From positions 496,001 to 560,000 of the forward strand of contig NZ_AQQY01000001.1 in NCBI RefSeq assembly GCF_000671395.1: DNA of 64,000 nucleotides, read 5' to 3'. Shown here piece by piece: positions 28,304 to 38,483 of this stretch. Position numbers and translations under genes: made by a program. This DNA comes from Actibacterium atlanticum (GTDB taxonomy: Bacteria > Pseudomonadota > Alphaproteobacteria > Rhodobacterales > Rhodobacteraceae). Each line of letters starts with the position of its first letter. Positions within the stretch are counted from its first letter, which is position 1. The notes under the pieces are model-generated. The model was not told the DNA's origin, did no database searches, and saw only the letters and a program-made list of their open reading frames with translations.

Positions 28304-28795
28304 ATGGCTGAAGAAATCAAATCCCTCGACGAGCTGAACGCCGTCGCCGGCGGTGACGCAGCCGTGGTTGCCGAAATCGTCGAACCCCGTGAGCCCGTCC
28401 GTGACGAGCTGGGCCGTTCCTATGCCACTGGTAAGCGTAAAGATGCTGTTGCCCGTGTCTGGATCAAACCCGGTTCGGGCAAGGTCGAAATCAACGGTCG
28501 TGAGCTGAACGTCTACTTTGCACGCCCCGTGCTGCAGATGGTTCTGCGCCAGCCCTTCCAGGTTGCCGGTGTTGAAGGCGAATTCGACGTTTACGCAACC
28601 GTCAAAGGCGGTGGTCTGTCGGGTCAGGCCGGTGCTGTAAAGCACGGCATCTCGAAAGCACTGCAGCTGTACGATCCCGCCCTGCGCGCGCCGCTGAAAG
28701 CCGCTGGCTTCCTGACCCGCGACAGCCGCGTTGTGGAACGTAAGAAGTTCGGTAAGCGCAAAGCGCGTCGTTCGTTCCAGTTCTCGAAGCGTTAA
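28304..28795 (+). CDS. rpsI: 30S ribosomal protein S9
   Basis: 163 residues, with an acidic N-terminal extension of about 40 residues before the S9 core ([14 protein letters not shown]). The C-terminal tail [17 protein letters not shown] is the conserved arm that reaches the P-site tRNA anticodon. Coupled to rplM, ends at the terminator at 28821. Confidence 0.98.
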   Translation: MAEEIKSLDELNAVAGGDAAVVAEIVEPREPVRDELGRSYATGKRKDAVARVWIKPGSGKVEINGRELNVYFARPVLQMVLRQPFQVAGVEGEFDVYATVKGGGLSGQAGAVKHGISKALQLYDPALRAPLKAAGFLTRDSRVVERKKFGKRKARRSFQFSKR

Positions 28796-28820
28796 TTCGA
28801 CAACGTCAGAAGTTTTGGAA

Positions 28821-28848
28821 AAGGCCGCCCAGTTGGGCGGCCTTTTTC
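28821..28848 (+). terminator. Terminator after rplM-rpsI
   Basis: AAGGCCGCCC, loop AGTT, GGGCGGCCTT then TTT. The tail touches the stop codon of the convergent hypothetical gene at 28847, so it can serve both strands (AAAAGG on the other side). Confidence 0.93.
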
Positions 28849-29224
28849 ATTGTTTGCAGAGGTTTGGCTGAGCAATGCGGTAATAGTGTTTTCCCGAGTC
28901 CCCTCTACGGCGGGACAGGCAAACCGTATCGGTCACCGTCGCGGACAGGGCGACGGATTTTGTCGTGACATGTGCCGTTGATCCATCAGGGAGACGAACG
29001 ATTGCGGTGTGCCGGAAACCCGAAGTGTCTGTCGCATAGCTATTTGTAAACAGGACGTCGGCGCGTACGAACCCATCTTGCGTTTTGGGTTCTATACCAA
29101 GCGTCGCGATAAGGACGATCAAGCCGCCCCCTAAAAGAAAACCAGCAAGCAACAAAAGCCACCCGAAACGCTCTCTCAGCAAATACCAATGAGCAGCGCG
29201 TCTGGAGTTCGGATTTTCAAGCAT
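28847..29224 (-). CDS. Hypothetical single-pass membrane protein
   Basis: 125 residues. One transmembrane helix near residues 20-42 (FGWLLLLAGFLLGGGLIVLI), then a C-terminal domain with a beta-rich look and two Cys. No family recognised. Its start overlaps the stop of the TetR gene by 8 bases, so it is the last gene of the ppk2-tetR unit. Base composition is lower in G+C than its neighbours. Confidence 0.6.
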   Translation of the reverse strand: MLENPNSRRAAHWYLLRERFGWLLLLAGFLLGGGLIVLIATLGIEPKTQDGFVRADVLFTNSYATDTSGFRHTAIVRLPDGSTAHVTTKSVALSATVTDTVCLSRRRGDSGKHYYRIAQPNLCKQ

Positions 29225-29831
29225 CCGGCTTAATCAACCCAAGCCCTCGCAAATACACCCCGATCCCGCTTTCCAGCAGGTCCTCGGGATCAAATGGCGA
29301 CCTTGCTGGGCCTCGGGTGTACAGCTCCACCACGCCGTGGCTCATGGCCCAGATATGGGCCGAGAACATCGCGGCAGGGGGGCGTTTGTCTTCGGGGATG
29401 TGTTGGGATAGCTCGGTTGCGGCCTTTTCCAGAATGCCGCTGGCGCGGGCTTCGGCAAGGGCCAGTTCGGGGCTGGCGTTTTTGGAAATGCCGCTTTCGA
29501 ACATCGCCATATAGTGGCCGGGATGTTTGCGGGCGAAGGCCAGATAGGCGCGGCCGGTGGCCTCGAACGCCGCCAATGCGGACGGCTGGCCCTTGTTATA
29601 GGCAAACTCCATCAGGTCGGCGAAAATCTCATAGCCTTGCCGCGCGACCTCGATGATCAGATCATCGCGGCCGGAAAAATGCCGATACACCGCCGCCGGG
29701 GTGACGCCCGCGGTTTTGGCGGCCTCGGACAGGGTAAAGCCTTGTGGGCTTTTTTGTTCAATCAGCACCAGTGCCGCGTCGATCAGCGCCTGTTTCAGAT
29801 TGCCGTGATGATAACCGCGTTTCTTAGGCAT
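29217..29831 (-). CDS. TetR-family transcriptional regulator
   Basis: 204 residues. N-terminal [23 protein letters not shown] then [21 protein letters not shown] and the linker [15 protein letters not shown]. The C-terminal ligand domain resembles TetR_C_33/WHG-type members. Ligand and targets unknown. ATG 29831 overlaps the stop of ppk2 by 8 bases; the frame extends into ppk2 without a site. Confidence 0.9.
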   Translation of the reverse strand: MPKKRGYHHGNLKQALIDAALVLIEQKSPQGFTLSEAAKTAGVTPAAVYRHFSGRDDLIIEVARQGYEIFADLMEFAYNKGQPSALAAFEATGRAYLAFARKHPGHYMAMFESGISKNASPELALAEARASGILEKAATELSQHIPEDKRPPAAMFSAHIWAMSHGVVELYTRGPARSPFDPEDLLESGIGVYLRGLGLIKPDA

Positions 29832-30693
29832 CCCAGATGTCGGGGCCTCCGGCGATCTGGGGGTCAGGCGAGCAGACCGCGTTGAGGTTTTTATCGGGGT
29901 AGTCCACCTGACACAGCACCTGCTGAATTGCGGCGATGCGCGCACGGCGTTTGTCGTCGGATCGCACGATCGTCCAGGGTGCGTGTTTGGTGTGCGAGCG
30001 TTCAAAGGTCTCGGAAATGGCGGCGCTGTATTCGTCCCATTTCTTCAACCCTTCAACGTCAATCCAGCTTAGTTTCCATTGCTTTAACGGGTCTTTTTCA
30101 CGTGCCAAAAAACGGCGCAACTGTTCAGCGCGCCCGACGTTCAGCCACAGTTTGACCAAGGTGATCCCTTCGTCGACCAGCATCTCTTCAAACTCGGGCA
30201 GTTGGTGGAAGAAATGCTCACGTTGCTGCGGTTCACAAAAGCCAAACACATGTTCGACGACGCCACGATTGTACCAGCTGCGGTCAAAGAGCGCGATTTC
30301 ACCACCCGCTGGAAGGTGCTGTACATAGCGCTGGAAATACCACTGCGTGACCTCTCGGTCCGAGGGTTTCGACAGCGCCACCACCCGCGCCACCCGCGGG
30401 TTCAGGTTCTCGCGGAACCGTTTGATCGTGCCGCCTTTGCCCGCCGCGTCGCGGCCTTCAAACACCACGGCCACGCGTTTGCCAGTCTCTTTGACGTGGG
30501 ATTGCAGCTTGACCAGTTCAATCTGCAAGGCCTGCATCATCGCGTCGTAATCGTCGCGCTGCATCCGGTCGTCGTAAGGGTATGTGTCTGAAAGAATGTC
30601 CTTCTTTCCGCCCGCAGCCAAAGCCGCCCGCACGTCCGCCGGGGCGCCGTTTTGCGCAAACTCACTGATTGCACCGTCAAAAGGCAATGTCAT
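29824..30693 (-). CDS. ppk2: Polyphosphate kinase 2
   Basis: 289 residues, P-loop kinase fold. Walker A is [15 protein letters not shown] near residue 80, the lid motif is [15 protein letters not shown], and DPLKQWKLS follows. PPK2 class I enzymes use polyphosphate to phosphorylate NDPs or the reverse. ATG 30693 has AGAGG upstream. A Ppx/GppA gene lies elsewhere in the window (4630), but is not linked. Co-transcribed with tetR. Confidence 0.93.
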   Translation of the reverse strand: MTLPFDGAISEFAQNGAPADVRAALAAGGKKDILSDTYPYDDRMQRDDYDAMMQALQIELVKLQSHVKETGKRVAVVFEGRDAAGKGGTIKRFRENLNPRVARVVALSKPSDREVTQWYFQRYVQHLPAGGEIALFDRSWYNRGVVEHVFGFCEPQQREHFFHQLPEFEEMLVDEGITLVKLWLNVGRAEQLRRFLAREKDPLKQWKLSWIDVEGLKKWDEYSAAISETFERSHTKHAPWTIVRSDDKRRARIAAIQQVLCQVDYPDKNLNAVCSPDPQIAGGPDIWDA

Positions 30694-30750
30694 GCCGCAC
30701 CTCTTTCCTGCCTGCACCACAGCCTAGCGCGAAGCAGGGGCAGGGCGCAA

Positions 30751-31674
30751 TCAGCTGCCAATCTTGGACATATCGTAATGGGTGGTTTGATAGATCTCGT
30801 TGATCCAGTTGCCGTACAGAAGATGCGCGTGGCTGCGCCAACGGTTCTGCGGCGGGTTGGAGGGATCGTCATCCGGGTAGTAGTTCATCGGCACGTTGAT
30901 CGGTTGATCGGCCGCGACATCCCGGTCGTATTCCTGTTTCAACGTGTCGCTGTCATACTCGAAATGGTTAAAGATATAGAGCGCCCGATGCGCCGGATCA
31001 CGCACAAGGCAAGGCCCGCACTCGTCGCTGCCCAGCAGGGTGATCAACCCATCCGCGGCGTCAATTTCATCTTGGCGCATTTCCGTCCAGCGGCTGACCG
31101 GGATCACGCAATCATCTGAAAACCCACGCAAATAGGGCGATGCCGGCTGCAGGTTCTGTTGCCTAAAGCAGCCGAACGCCTTGTGATCCAGCATGTGCTT
31201 TTGCACGCCGTGGAAATGGTAAATCATCGCCATCCCGCCCCAGCACACGCCAAAAGTGGAGTGCACATGCGTCTGGGTCCAGTCAAACACCTGCTGGATT
31301 TCATCCCAATAGGTCACCTGATCAAAGTCCAGATGTTCAATCGGGGCGCCGGTGATGATCAGACCGTCGAATTTCTCGCCGCTGTCGCGCACCTCTTGGA
31401 AGGGGCGGTAAAACTCGGCCATGTGCTCGGCGGCGGTGTTTTTGGTCTCGTGCTCGCTCATGCGGATCAAAGAAAATTCAATCTGCAGAGGGGTCGCGCC
31501 AATCAGACGGGCAAACTGCGTCTCCGTCTGTATCTTCTTGGGCATCAGGTTCAGCAAGCCAATGCGCAGCGGACGGATGTCCTGCTTTGAGGCGCGTCCT
31601 TCGCCCATGACCATCACACCTTCGCGCGTCAGCACGTCAAAGGCGGGAAGGTTAGAGGGCAGTTTGATGGGCAT
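30751..31674 (-). CDS. metA: Homoserine O-acyltransferase MetA, predicted acetyl-CoA type
   Basis: 307 residues of the class I glutamine-amidotransferase-like MetA family. Catalytic Cys144 lies in [11 protein letters not shown]. The acyl-CoA determinant region reads [11 protein letters not shown]: Glu113 takes the position that is Glu in Bacillus-type acetyltransferases and Gly in E. coli succinyltransferase, so I predict O-acetylhomoserine as product. First committed step of methionine synthesis. Start ATG 31674, with AGGATTGC upstream. No recognisable SAM riboswitch in the 55 bases before it, only a short GCGG/CCGC hairpin. Confidence 0.9.
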   Translation of the reverse strand: MPIKLPSNLPAFDVLTREGVMVMGEGRASKQDIRPLRIGLLNLMPKKIQTETQFARLIGATPLQIEFSLIRMSEHETKNTAAEHMAEFYRPFQEVRDSGEKFDGLIITGAPIEHLDFDQVTYWDEIQQVFDWTQTHVHSTFGVCWGGMAMIYHFHGVQKHMLDHKAFGCFRQQNLQPASPYLRGFSDDCVIPVSRWTEMRQDEIDAADGLITLLGSDECGPCLVRDPAHRALYIFNHFEYDSDTLKQEYDRDVAADQPINVPMNYYPDDDPSNPPQNRWRSHAHLLYGNWINEIYQTTHYDMSKIGS

Positions 31675-31729
31675 TGGAGCAATCCTGAGACTTCGAGAAC
31701 GGGGTAAGGCGCGTGAAGTAAGCGGTTTC

Positions 31730-32590
31730 TTACCGCATCTCAAGGGCCTGCGCGATCAACTTGTCGAAATCAGCCGGGGATTTGACCTGAGCCACGTCAT
31801 TGGCGCAGATCGTAACACCCCAGTTGCGGGCCATGGCACTGTAGCGCGGTTGGCGATGAGCCAGGGCGCGGGCGTAGGTCCAGCGCACGAAGGCGTCAGG
31901 ATCAACATCGCCTGCTTCAACATTGTTTACGTTGAGATATTCGGCCCAGGCGCTTTCCAGAAACGCGGGTTGATAATACATCGGCTTGGGGGCGCGATCG
32001 AAGCGACGGATCAGCTCTTCGGTGTGGCTGTCCGAACCTTCGATCCAGACCATCAGCAGATTTTGTGACAGGGCCGTCAGGACCGGATCGTTTTTGTCTT
32101 CTGGGTCCACGACCTCGCAGATGGAGCCGCCCGAGTCACAGATGAAATTGTCATACCCATAGAGATCTTTGGCGCGGTCGATGAACCGCGGCGTATCCAG
32201 CAAAGCGGCGATTTCGGCCTCGCGGTGCAAAGATTGGCGGCGCTGATACTCGGCAAAGGGCAGGCCGCCCAGATCGGGGTTGCCGGGTTTGCCCAGATAG
32301 GTGGACAGCGGCGCGAGGTTTTCGAAGGTGATGTTCGAGGCGATATAGACGCTGTCGGTCAGCAGCAACTCGCGCAGCAGCGGCACTTTCATGGCTTCGC
32401 GTTTGAAATTGTCGGCGATGTGTTCGCCCATGTAGCGCGTGCCGATACGGTAATCTACCGAGTAGTGGAACCAATCGCCACCATCCCGCAACAGGTTCGA
32501 CAGATACGTCTTGCCCAGCCCGGACATGCCGAACAGCATAACGCGTTTTTGGTCGGCTTTGTGCCAGTGATCGGCTGATTGGTAAAACAT
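31730..32590 (-). CDS. P-loop ATPase of unknown role
   Basis: 286 residues. Walker A is GMSGLGKT near residue 21; the rest has no clear helicase or AAA motifs and is probably a kinase-like or nucleotide-sensing P-loop protein. Highly charged, soluble. I associate it with Rhodobacterales but know no function. Its stop lies 55 bases before the metA start on the same strand, so the two may be linked. AGGCAGGCG precedes the ATG. Confidence 0.75.
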   Translation of the reverse strand: MFYQSADHWHKADQKRVMLFGMSGLGKTYLSNLLRDGGDWFHYSVDYRIGTRYMGEHIADNFKREAMKVPLLRELLLTDSVYIASNITFENLAPLSTYLGKPGNPDLGGLPFAEYQRRQSLHREAEIAALLDTPRFIDRAKDLYGYDNFICDSGGSICEVVDPEDKNDPVLTALSQNLLMVWIEGSDSHTEELIRRFDRAPKPMYYQPAFLESAWAEYLNVNNVEAGDVDPDAFVRWTYARALAHRQPRYSAMARNWGVTICANDVAQVKSPADFDKLIAQALEMR

Positions 32591-32643
32591 CGCCTGCCTA
32601 CTTGTGGTTTTGAGGTTTCGTAGCCACCACCGCGCGCAGGGTC

Positions 32644-32672
32644 AAATAAAAAGGCCCCGCCAAGGCGGGGCC
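32644..32672 (-). terminator. Terminator of the FadL-type gene
   Basis: On the minus strand GGCCCCGCC, loop TT, GGCGGGGCC, then TTTTTATTT. It separates the porin gene from the downstream ATPase gene. Confidence 0.9.
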
Positions 32673-32694
32673 AATTCATGCCCAATGGCAAGGA

Positions 32695-33789
32695 TCAGAA
32701 CTGATAGCCGACCTGAAAACCCCAGGCCCAACCGGTATTGTCGCTGAAATCACCCAGAGTTGTGCCGGCGGAAACTGGGTTTTGCGTGATCGCATCGCCA
32801 ATCCAGATGTGCCGCACCCCTCCGGTGATGGTCATGTTCCCACGCGTATAACTGGCCGCCAGTCCAAGGCTGGTATAGCCATCTGTGGGGCCAAGGTTGC
32901 CTGAAAACCCGCCGCTTGCCGGTTCATGGGCAACCTGAATTGCGCCGGACCAGTTCTCGTTAAAGCGCCGACCGACACCGAGGTTATAAGTGATCGTATC
33001 AGAGTCATAATCGACCAGAGACCCCAGCAGGGCACCATAGATCTGAGGCGTGATGTCGAAGGCTGTCCAGTCGACCCAGCGGATAGAACCAAACAACAGC
33101 GTGTCAGCAGCGATCCCTGTCTGGAACTCAAGGTTCACCGACTGGGGGACAGTGGTGTCGAACGTGGTCGATATCGCGCCCAGCTCTGTTGCGTTAAACG
33201 AATGGGTGATCGCCGAATTATAGGTTAACGCCACCCGCGCGGCGATTTCCGGCTTTTCCCATGCCACGCCCGCGACCCAGCCCCAATCCTGCGCCACATC
33301 TGTTTGCATGGTATAGCCAATAAACAGGTCTACTTCACCTTCGGCGCGTTGGTGGCGCGCGCCCCCATAGACGCTGAAATTGTTCGGCAGATTGTACTTC
33401 AGCAAAGCGGTGATTGCGTTCGAGCTGATCTGGGCGGTTGATCCACCATAGGCGTAAGCCGGATCGGCGTAGTTCACACTTGCGCCGATTGGCTGATCAA
33501 GGATGATTGCAGCTTCGAGCTTGTCTGTAAGTTCAGTTTTGAAACCCAGAGAGACGCTGTTGTAGCTGGGCGAGACGTCCCCGGTGCTGTTGCCGATCTG
33601 AGGCGGGTTGAACACTTCGGATTGCTGGATCCCACTGACCTGTGGGTCAACCGAGCCGTAAGTCAGTTCAACATATGTACCTTCCTCGAACAGTATACCA
33701 ACAGATTGGCTTGATCGTTCGACGCCGCCGGCACATGCCATCCCTGCACTCAGCACAGCGAGCGTCGCTCCTCCCACTAGTTTTTTCAT
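32695..33789 (-). CDS. Outer membrane transport protein, OmpP1/FadL family
   Basis: 364 residues with signal peptide MKKLVGGATLAVLSAGMACA. The remainder is a beta-barrel pattern of alternating strands ending in WAWGFQVGYQF, with the C-terminal Phe expected for BAM recognition. FadL-family proteins pass long-chain fatty acids or other hydrophobic molecules across the outer membrane. It stands alone with its own terminator. ATG 33789 preceded by AAGGATTGAG. Confidence 0.88.
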   Translation of the reverse strand: MKKLVGGATLAVLSAGMACAGGVERSSQSVGILFEEGTYVELTYGSVDPQVSGIQQSEVFNPPQIGNSTGDVSPSYNSVSLGFKTELTDKLEAAIILDQPIGASVNYADPAYAYGGSTAQISSNAITALLKYNLPNNFSVYGGARHQRAEGEVDLFIGYTMQTDVAQDWGWVAGVAWEKPEIAARVALTYNSAITHSFNATELGAISTTFDTTVPQSVNLEFQTGIAADTLLFGSIRWVDWTAFDITPQIYGALLGSLVDYDSDTITYNLGVGRRFNENWSGAIQVAHEPASGGFSGNLGPTDGYTSLGLAASYTRGNMTITGGVRHIWIGDAITQNPVSAGTTLGDFSDNTGWAWGFQVGYQF

Positions 33790-33901
33790 TCTCAATCCTT
33801 TTGCGGATGTTTTTTGGTACTATATGCCTAGCAGTGCGCCTTTTTTTGCGTCAATCAGGACGCTGCGTAAGAGCGTTTTTGGCACGCTTCTGGCGACTCT
33901 G

Positions 33902-34777
33902 TTACCTCGTTTCAGCCTTCAGATTGATTAAATTTCCCAAAAGAATCAATGCTGCACCCGCGAAAACGGCCCATTCCAGTGGCTCGCTGTACAACAGCAT
34001 CCCAACCACCGCGATTACGGGCAGGCGGGTGAAATCCATTGACATTACGGCTCCGGAGGGGGCGACGCTGAGCGCGGTCGTGAGGCAGAAATGGGCCGTC
34101 AGGCCGCAGATTCCAACGAGGATCACCGGTAGGATTCCGTGCACCGGCGGTAGGGCGATCTCACCGTCGATACCGGCGCAAATCAGCCCCAAAGCGGCTT
34201 GGATCACCGTGAGCCAGAATAGAATTGAAATGACCGACACATCGCAGGTCAGGCGTTTGGTCGCCACGGCGGTTGCGGCGAAACAAATTGCGGAAAGTGC
34301 GGCGGCGATCGTGCCGGGTGACAGGCTGGTCGCCCCCGGTCGGGTGATGATCATCACCCCGATAAATCCCAGCAGACCAGCGATCAGCCGTGCCCGTGTA
34401 ATGGTTTCACCCAGCAGAATGGCCGCCAGAACGATGACCCACAACGGGGACGTGAATTCCAGCGCAAAGACCTGTGCAAGTGGGATCAGCGTCAAGGCAT
34501 AGAACCACAGGTTCTGTCCGGTGAAATGCGCGACATTGCGCGCCAGATGCAGGCGCATATGCGTGGCCCGAACTTGTGACAGTTTACCTGTCACTGCGGC
34601 AACGCATAAAACGATGCTGAAACTGACCAGGGACCGATAGAACAGCAGCTCAAAGGTATCCAGCTGGGCGGACATCGCCATGCGTCCTGCCACGGCCATG
34701 GTCGCAAAAGAGGTCACCGCCCCCAGCATCCAAATCGCGGCGAGGCCGATATTTTGTGTTGATTGAGTTTGCTGCAC
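33902..34777 (-). CDS. EamA-domain (DMT superfamily) transporter
   Basis: 291 residues, ten predicted helices in two EamA repeats (the second begins near residue 150, LSPGTIAAALSAICFAATAVATKR). ARNVAHFTGQNLWFYAL is a typical repeat-1 stretch. Exports an unknown metabolite. The start is GTG 34777, with AGGG 8 bases before; the in-frame ATG at codon 17 is an alternative. Confidence 0.87.
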   Translation of the reverse strand: MQQTQSTQNIGLAAIWMLGAVTSFATMAVAGRMAMSAQLDTFELLFYRSLVSFSIVLCVAAVTGKLSQVRATHMRLHLARNVAHFTGQNLWFYALTLIPLAQVFALEFTSPLWVIVLAAILLGETITRARLIAGLLGFIGVMIITRPGATSLSPGTIAAALSAICFAATAVATKRLTCDVSVISILFWLTVIQAALGLICAGIDGEIALPPVHGILPVILVGICGLTAHFCLTTALSVAPSGAVMSMDFTRLPVIAVVGMLLYSEPLEWAVFAGAALILLGNLINLKAETR

Positions 34778-34825
34778 GAAGCTGCCCTATCCTGATTGGT
34801 CAGGCAGGCAGACTAGGAGTGTCGC

Positions 34826-34993
34826 TTACAGAATGGAAGCCAAGATAACGCCAATCACGACGCAGGATAACGCAACGGCAGAGCAGAAAACGCCCGACTG
34901 CTGGTACCAAGCCTTGCGGGTATAACAATACCCACAGGATTCACCCGTCAATCGCATTTTATGACCGCAGTCGTGGCAATTGAAGACACGCAT
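34826..34993 (-). CDS. Zinc-ribbon microprotein with one membrane helix
   Basis: 55 residues: an N-terminal CxxC pair (Cys6, Cys9) and a second (Cys20, Cys23) form a probable zinc ribbon, followed by one transmembrane helix near residues 35-54. AGGATGG lies 8 bases before ATG 34993, which makes a genuine gene likely. The open frame runs seven codons further back to a TTG. No family assigned. Located between the EamA gene and guaA on the same strand; A/T-rich sequence surrounds it. Confidence 0.6.
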   Translation of the reverse strand: MRVFNCHDCGHKMRLTGESCGYCYTRKAWYQQSGVFCSAVALSCVVIGVILASIL

Positions 34994-35184
34994 AAATAGC
35001 CATCCTAATAGCAAAATTTCCCGTACCGTGAATTACTCGCAAACAAAAAACCTATGGAACAAATGCAAATATATCCGATTTGAAGTCCAGTAGTTATATC
35101 ACTGAGCTGCGGTTATTTGGATAGAATTCCAAGCTTTGATGCCTTCGTGATATCTGAGCAACTAAACCGCCCGTTCTGGTTGCA

Positions 35185-36750
35185 TTATTCCCATTCGATG
35201 GTGCCCGGCGGTTTGGAGGTAACATCGTAAGTGACGCGGTTGATTCCCTTCACCTCGTTGATGATTCGAGTGGCGGTTTCGCCAAGGAATTCATGGCTGA
35301 ACGGATAGTAGTCCGCCGTCATGCCATCGACGGAGGTCACCGCGCGCAACGCGCAGGCGTAATCATAGGTGCGCCCGTCGCCCATTACGCCAACAGTGCG
35401 TACCGGCAGGATCGCGACGAAGGCTTGCCAAATTTCATCATACAGGCCGTGTTTGCGGATCTGGTCGATATAAACGGCATCGGCTTCACGCAGGATGTCC
35501 AGCTTTTCGCGGGTGATCTCGCCGGGGCAGCGAATGGCCAGACCAGGCCCGGGGAAAGGATGGCGTCCGATAAAGCTGGCGGGCAGGCCCAACTCGCGGC
35601 CCAGCGCGCGGACCTCGTCCTTGAACAGCTCGCGCAGCGGCTCGACCAGCTTCAGGCCCATTTTTTCAGGAAGGCCGCCCACGTTGTGGTGTGATTTGAT
35701 CGTGACCGAGGGCCCGCCGCTGAACGAAACGCTTTCGATCACGTCGGGGTACAAAGTGCCCTGGGCCAGGAATTCAGCGCCCTCAATCGTGTCGGCGTGT
35801 TTTTGGAACACATCAATAAACAGCTTGCCGATGATTTTGCGTTTGGTTTCCGGGTCAGACTGGCCGTCCAGTTCGCCCAAAAACAGTTCCGATTCGTCGG
35901 CGTGGATCAGTTGGATGTTATAGTTGTCGCGGAACATGGTGACGACTTCGTCAGCCTCGTCCTTGCGCAGCAACCCGTGGTCGACAAACACACAGGTCAG
36001 CTGATCGCCGATTGCTTCATGCAGCAGGATCGCGGTGACCGAGCTGTCAACACCGCCCGACAATCCACAGATGACCTGTTTGTCACCAACCTGTGCGCGG
36101 ATTTGCGCGATGGCCTCTTCGCGGTAGCTGGCCATGGTCCAGTCGCCCGAGAAACCCGCCATACGCACAAAGTTTTCGTACAACTTGGCGCCTTTGGGGG
36201 TGTGGTGCACCTCGGGGTGGAACTGCACGGCAAAGAAGTTGCGCGCGGTATCGGCGGTGATCGCGAAGGGCGCACCGGGTGAGGTGCCGTAAACAGCAAA
36301 GCCGGGGGCGATTTCAGACACGTGGTCGCCGTGGCTCATCCAGACCTGTTCACGGTCTTCGGCAAACCAGCCGTCCAACAGATCGGTGCTGGCATCCGAG
36401 GGGGTCACATAGGCGCGACCAAATTCTGCAGTGGCATGTTCGCCGGCTTCGACCTTGCCGCCCAGATCGTGCATCATCACCTGCTGGCCATAGCAAATGC
36501 CCAGGATCGGCACGTCCAGATCGTAAACCGATTTCGGCGGCCGCGGGCTGCCTTCGCGCATCACGCTGTCGGGCCCGCCCGAGAAGATCACCGCCTTGGG
36601 CGCGAATTCGGCCAGAAAGGCGTCGGTGACGTTCTGATAGGGGTGGATTTCGCAAAAGACATTCAGCTCGCGCAGGCGGCGCGCAATAAGCTGCGTTACC
36701 TGGCTGCCGAAGTCGATGATAAGAAGGCGGTCATGGGATGCGCTGGTCAT
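35185..36750 (-). CDS. guaA: GMP synthase (glutamine-hydrolysing)
   Basis: 521 residues. The glutamine amidotransferase domain has nucleophile Cys86 ([11 protein letters not shown]) with the HPEVHHT histidine region. The ATP-pyrophosphatase domain has P-loop [10 protein letters not shown]. The C-terminus dimerises. Converts XMP to GMP. Full family length; ends TIEWE as usual. It stands alone; no strong ribosome site was seen before ATG 36750. Confidence 0.98.
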   Translation of the reverse strand: MTSASHDRLLIIDFGSQVTQLIARRLRELNVFCEIHPYQNVTDAFLAEFAPKAVIFSGGPDSVMREGSPRPPKSVYDLDVPILGICYGQQVMMHDLGGKVEAGEHATAEFGRAYVTPSDASTDLLDGWFAEDREQVWMSHGDHVSEIAPGFAVYGTSPGAPFAITADTARNFFAVQFHPEVHHTPKGAKLYENFVRMAGFSGDWTMASYREEAIAQIRAQVGDKQVICGLSGGVDSSVTAILLHEAIGDQLTCVFVDHGLLRKDEADEVVTMFRDNYNIQLIHADESELFLGELDGQSDPETKRKIIGKLFIDVFQKHADTIEGAEFLAQGTLYPDVIESVSFSGGPSVTIKSHHNVGGLPEKMGLKLVEPLRELFKDEVRALGRELGLPASFIGRHPFPGPGLAIRCPGEITREKLDILREADAVYIDQIRKHGLYDEIWQAFVAILPVRTVGVMGDGRTYDYACALRAVTSVDGMTADYYPFSHEFLGETATRIINEVKGINRVTYDVTSKPPGTIEWE

Positions 36751-36787
36751 GGCTAGGCTTTAGGCAAGCCATGGCCAATGATCAAGA

Positions 36788-36818
36788 GGGGATCGCCGGG
36801 CGCGTTGCCTGCGATCCC
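36788..36818. terminator. Hairpin between guaA and the DUF6477 gene
   Basis: GGGATCGC and GCGATCCC form an 8-bp perfect stem with a 15-base loop. It sits 26 bases beyond the DUF6477 stop on the minus strand. The following bases are CTCTTGAT, a poor U-tract, so termination is possible but weak. Confidence 0.35.
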
Positions 36819-36844
36819 TTGTGTTGTCCGGCCAAGATGAAAGT

Positions 36845-37138
36845 TCAGGCGTTCTGAGAGGGGCGCGGCAGCAAGCGCGCCTCGGCCATCATGGCGATCA
36901 GCAGTTCCACATGGCGCGACACCGAATAGGCCGCATCGCCTGCAAGCCGGGTTTCTTCCAGCTGCTCTTCCTGCTCCATCAAGGCCCCCAGCGCTTGACG
37001 CGGAGAAGGGGGCGGTGATTTGTGCATCAGGCGGCTCAGATCACGATCGCGGCGATAATCGGTAAGACCGAAACGGGCTGCGCGGATCAGCAAACGCGGA
37101 CGGCGTAGGGCCTTCAGCATGGATAGGGTGTCGGTCAT
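36845..37138 (-). CDS. DUF6477 family protein
   Basis: 97 residues, soluble and helical. The block LKALRRPRLLIRAARFGLTDYRR with MEQEEQLEETRLAGDAAYSV resembles DUF6477, a small family found in Rhodobacterales. No function known. ATG 37138 is preceded by AAGGAGA at 7-base spacing. Divergent from the DUF6456 gene. Confidence 0.75.
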   Translation of the reverse strand: MTDTLSMLKALRRPRLLIRAARFGLTDYRRDRDLSRLMHKSPPPSPRQALGALMEQEEQLEETRLAGDAAYSVSRHVELLIAMMAEARLLPRPSQNA

Positions 37139-37273
37139 GGTCTGTCTCCTTTTGGCACTTTGGGAGACAGCATGAAACAATCTAAGCGTGTGTTGCGTTT
37201 TTCGGCGAGGCACCGTTCGGAGGTTTCAGAGAAGTTTATATCGTGAAAACAATTATATCAATTGGCCGCGTTG

Positions 37274-37288
37274 TTAATGCCTTGGTAA
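37274..37288 (+). promoter_or_regulatory. CtrA-like site, one mismatch
   Basis: TTAA TGCCTTG GTAA matches TTAA-N7-TTAA with one change. It lies in the intergenic region between DUF6477 and DUF6456. Weak on its own. Confidence 0.25.
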
Positions 37289-37361
37289 GAAACACAACCA
37301 TAGCGTGTATTTGCCGGCGCGGTTGGTTAACAAACTATCTATCTCAACCAAGGGGGTTGCA

Positions 37362-38483
37362 TTGGCAGGGGATGACATATCGGGAGTGACGGATCAGGCG
37401 GATTGCCCGAGCTGGTTGCCTGAACCTGTGCGGTGGTATCTGGCCCATACTTTGGCGGGGAGCTCAATCCGGTCACTTGCGCGCGAAAAGAACCAGCACG
37501 CATCGACCATTCTGCGAAACGTGCGCCGCCAGGAGCAGCGCCGCGACGACCCCATCGTAGACAGTGCTTATCACCACCTGGAGCACTGCCTGTTCAAGGC
37601 AAACAACAATGAGGATTGCGAGACCATGACAGCGCCATTCAAACCTGCTCGCCTTCTGGCCGACGAGGCCAAACTGAACCGTGAAGCCAAACGCATTTTG
37701 CGCCGTCTTTGCGAAAACGGGGCTTTTCTGGCTGTTGCTGCTGATCTGGAAAAGGCGGCCGTACTGAAAGAGAACGCGCAAGGAGAAACCACGCGCATCG
37801 CGGTTGTGACCCGAGACGTGGTCGAAGCCTTTGTACTTAAGGAGTGGATTTCCACCAAATCACCGGGGCGGGTGGCGACGTATCACGTGACACAGGCCGG
37901 GCGCGCGGCGTTGCGCCGTTTGCTGGCCGAGGACGACAAGGCGAAAGCCGGGTTCGCCGAAGCCCCGACACCGTTTGCTGAACAGCATCGTGTTTGGGGC
38001 GAACGCCCGGTGATGGAGCCAACAGACGACTCTCCGCGCAACATGCGTTTCAACCTGGCGGAATCGCCGTTGGCGCTGCTGGCACGGCGTAAGGATCGCG
38101 ACGGAAACCCGTTTCTTACCCCTGATCTGGTGGCCGCAGGAGAGCGACTTCGCGAGGATTTCGAGCTGGCACAGATGGGCACACGTGTGACCCAGAACTG
38201 GGATCGCTTTCTGACCGGCGGGGACAAAGGTTTTGGCGGCGGTGGCCCGGGCATGGGGCCCGCGGGTGCGCGCGATCGCGTGGCTGCCGCGTTGCGCGAC
38301 CTGGGCCCCGGTTTGGGGGATGTGGCGTTGCGGTGCTGTTGCTATCTGGAAGGGATGGAAGCGGCGGAAAAGCGCATGGGGTGGTCTGCACGCTCGGGCA
38401 AGATCGTGCTGCGTATCGCGCTTCAACGGTTGAAGCTGCATTATGAAGGCATGGCTGGTATGGGTGGCGATCTGATCGGCTAG
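37362..38483 (+). CDS. DUF6456 domain protein, DNA-binding-like
   Basis: 373 residues from the TTG at 37362, which AGGGGG precedes by 5 bases; a GTG at 37305 is an alternative start. The N-terminal segment (WYLAHTLAGSSIRSLAREKN) reads as a helix-turn-helix. The C-terminal region (GPAGARDRVAAALRDLGPGLGDVALRCCCYLEG) is the DUF6456 domain. Seen in Rhodobacterales; function unknown, likely transcriptional. Paired divergently with DUF6477. The stop shares CTAG with the convergent VIT1-like gene. Confidence 0.78.
   Translation: MAGDDISGVTDQADCPSWLPEPVRWYLAHTLAGSSIRSLAREKNQHASTILRNVRRQEQRRDDPIVDSAYHHLEHCLFKANNNEDCETMTAPFKPARLLADEAKLNREAKRILRRLCENGAFLAVAADLEKAAVLKENAQGETTRIAVVTRDVVEAFVLKEWISTKSPGRVATYHVTQAGRAALRRLLAEDDKAKAGFAEAPTPFAEQHRVWGERPVMEPTDDSPRNMRFNLAESPLALLARRKDRDGNPFLTPDLVAAGERLREDFELAQMGTRVTQNWDRFLTGGDKGFGGGGPGMGPAGARDRVAAALRDLGPGLGDVALRCCCYLEGMEAAEKRMGWSARSGKIVLRIALQRLKLHYEGMAGMGGDLIG

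Noticed and set aside
31675-31730. SAM riboswitch in front of metA
   Set aside because: The 55-base gap has only a short GCGG/CCGC hairpin. Neither the SAM-II nor SAM/SAH core sequence is recognisable.
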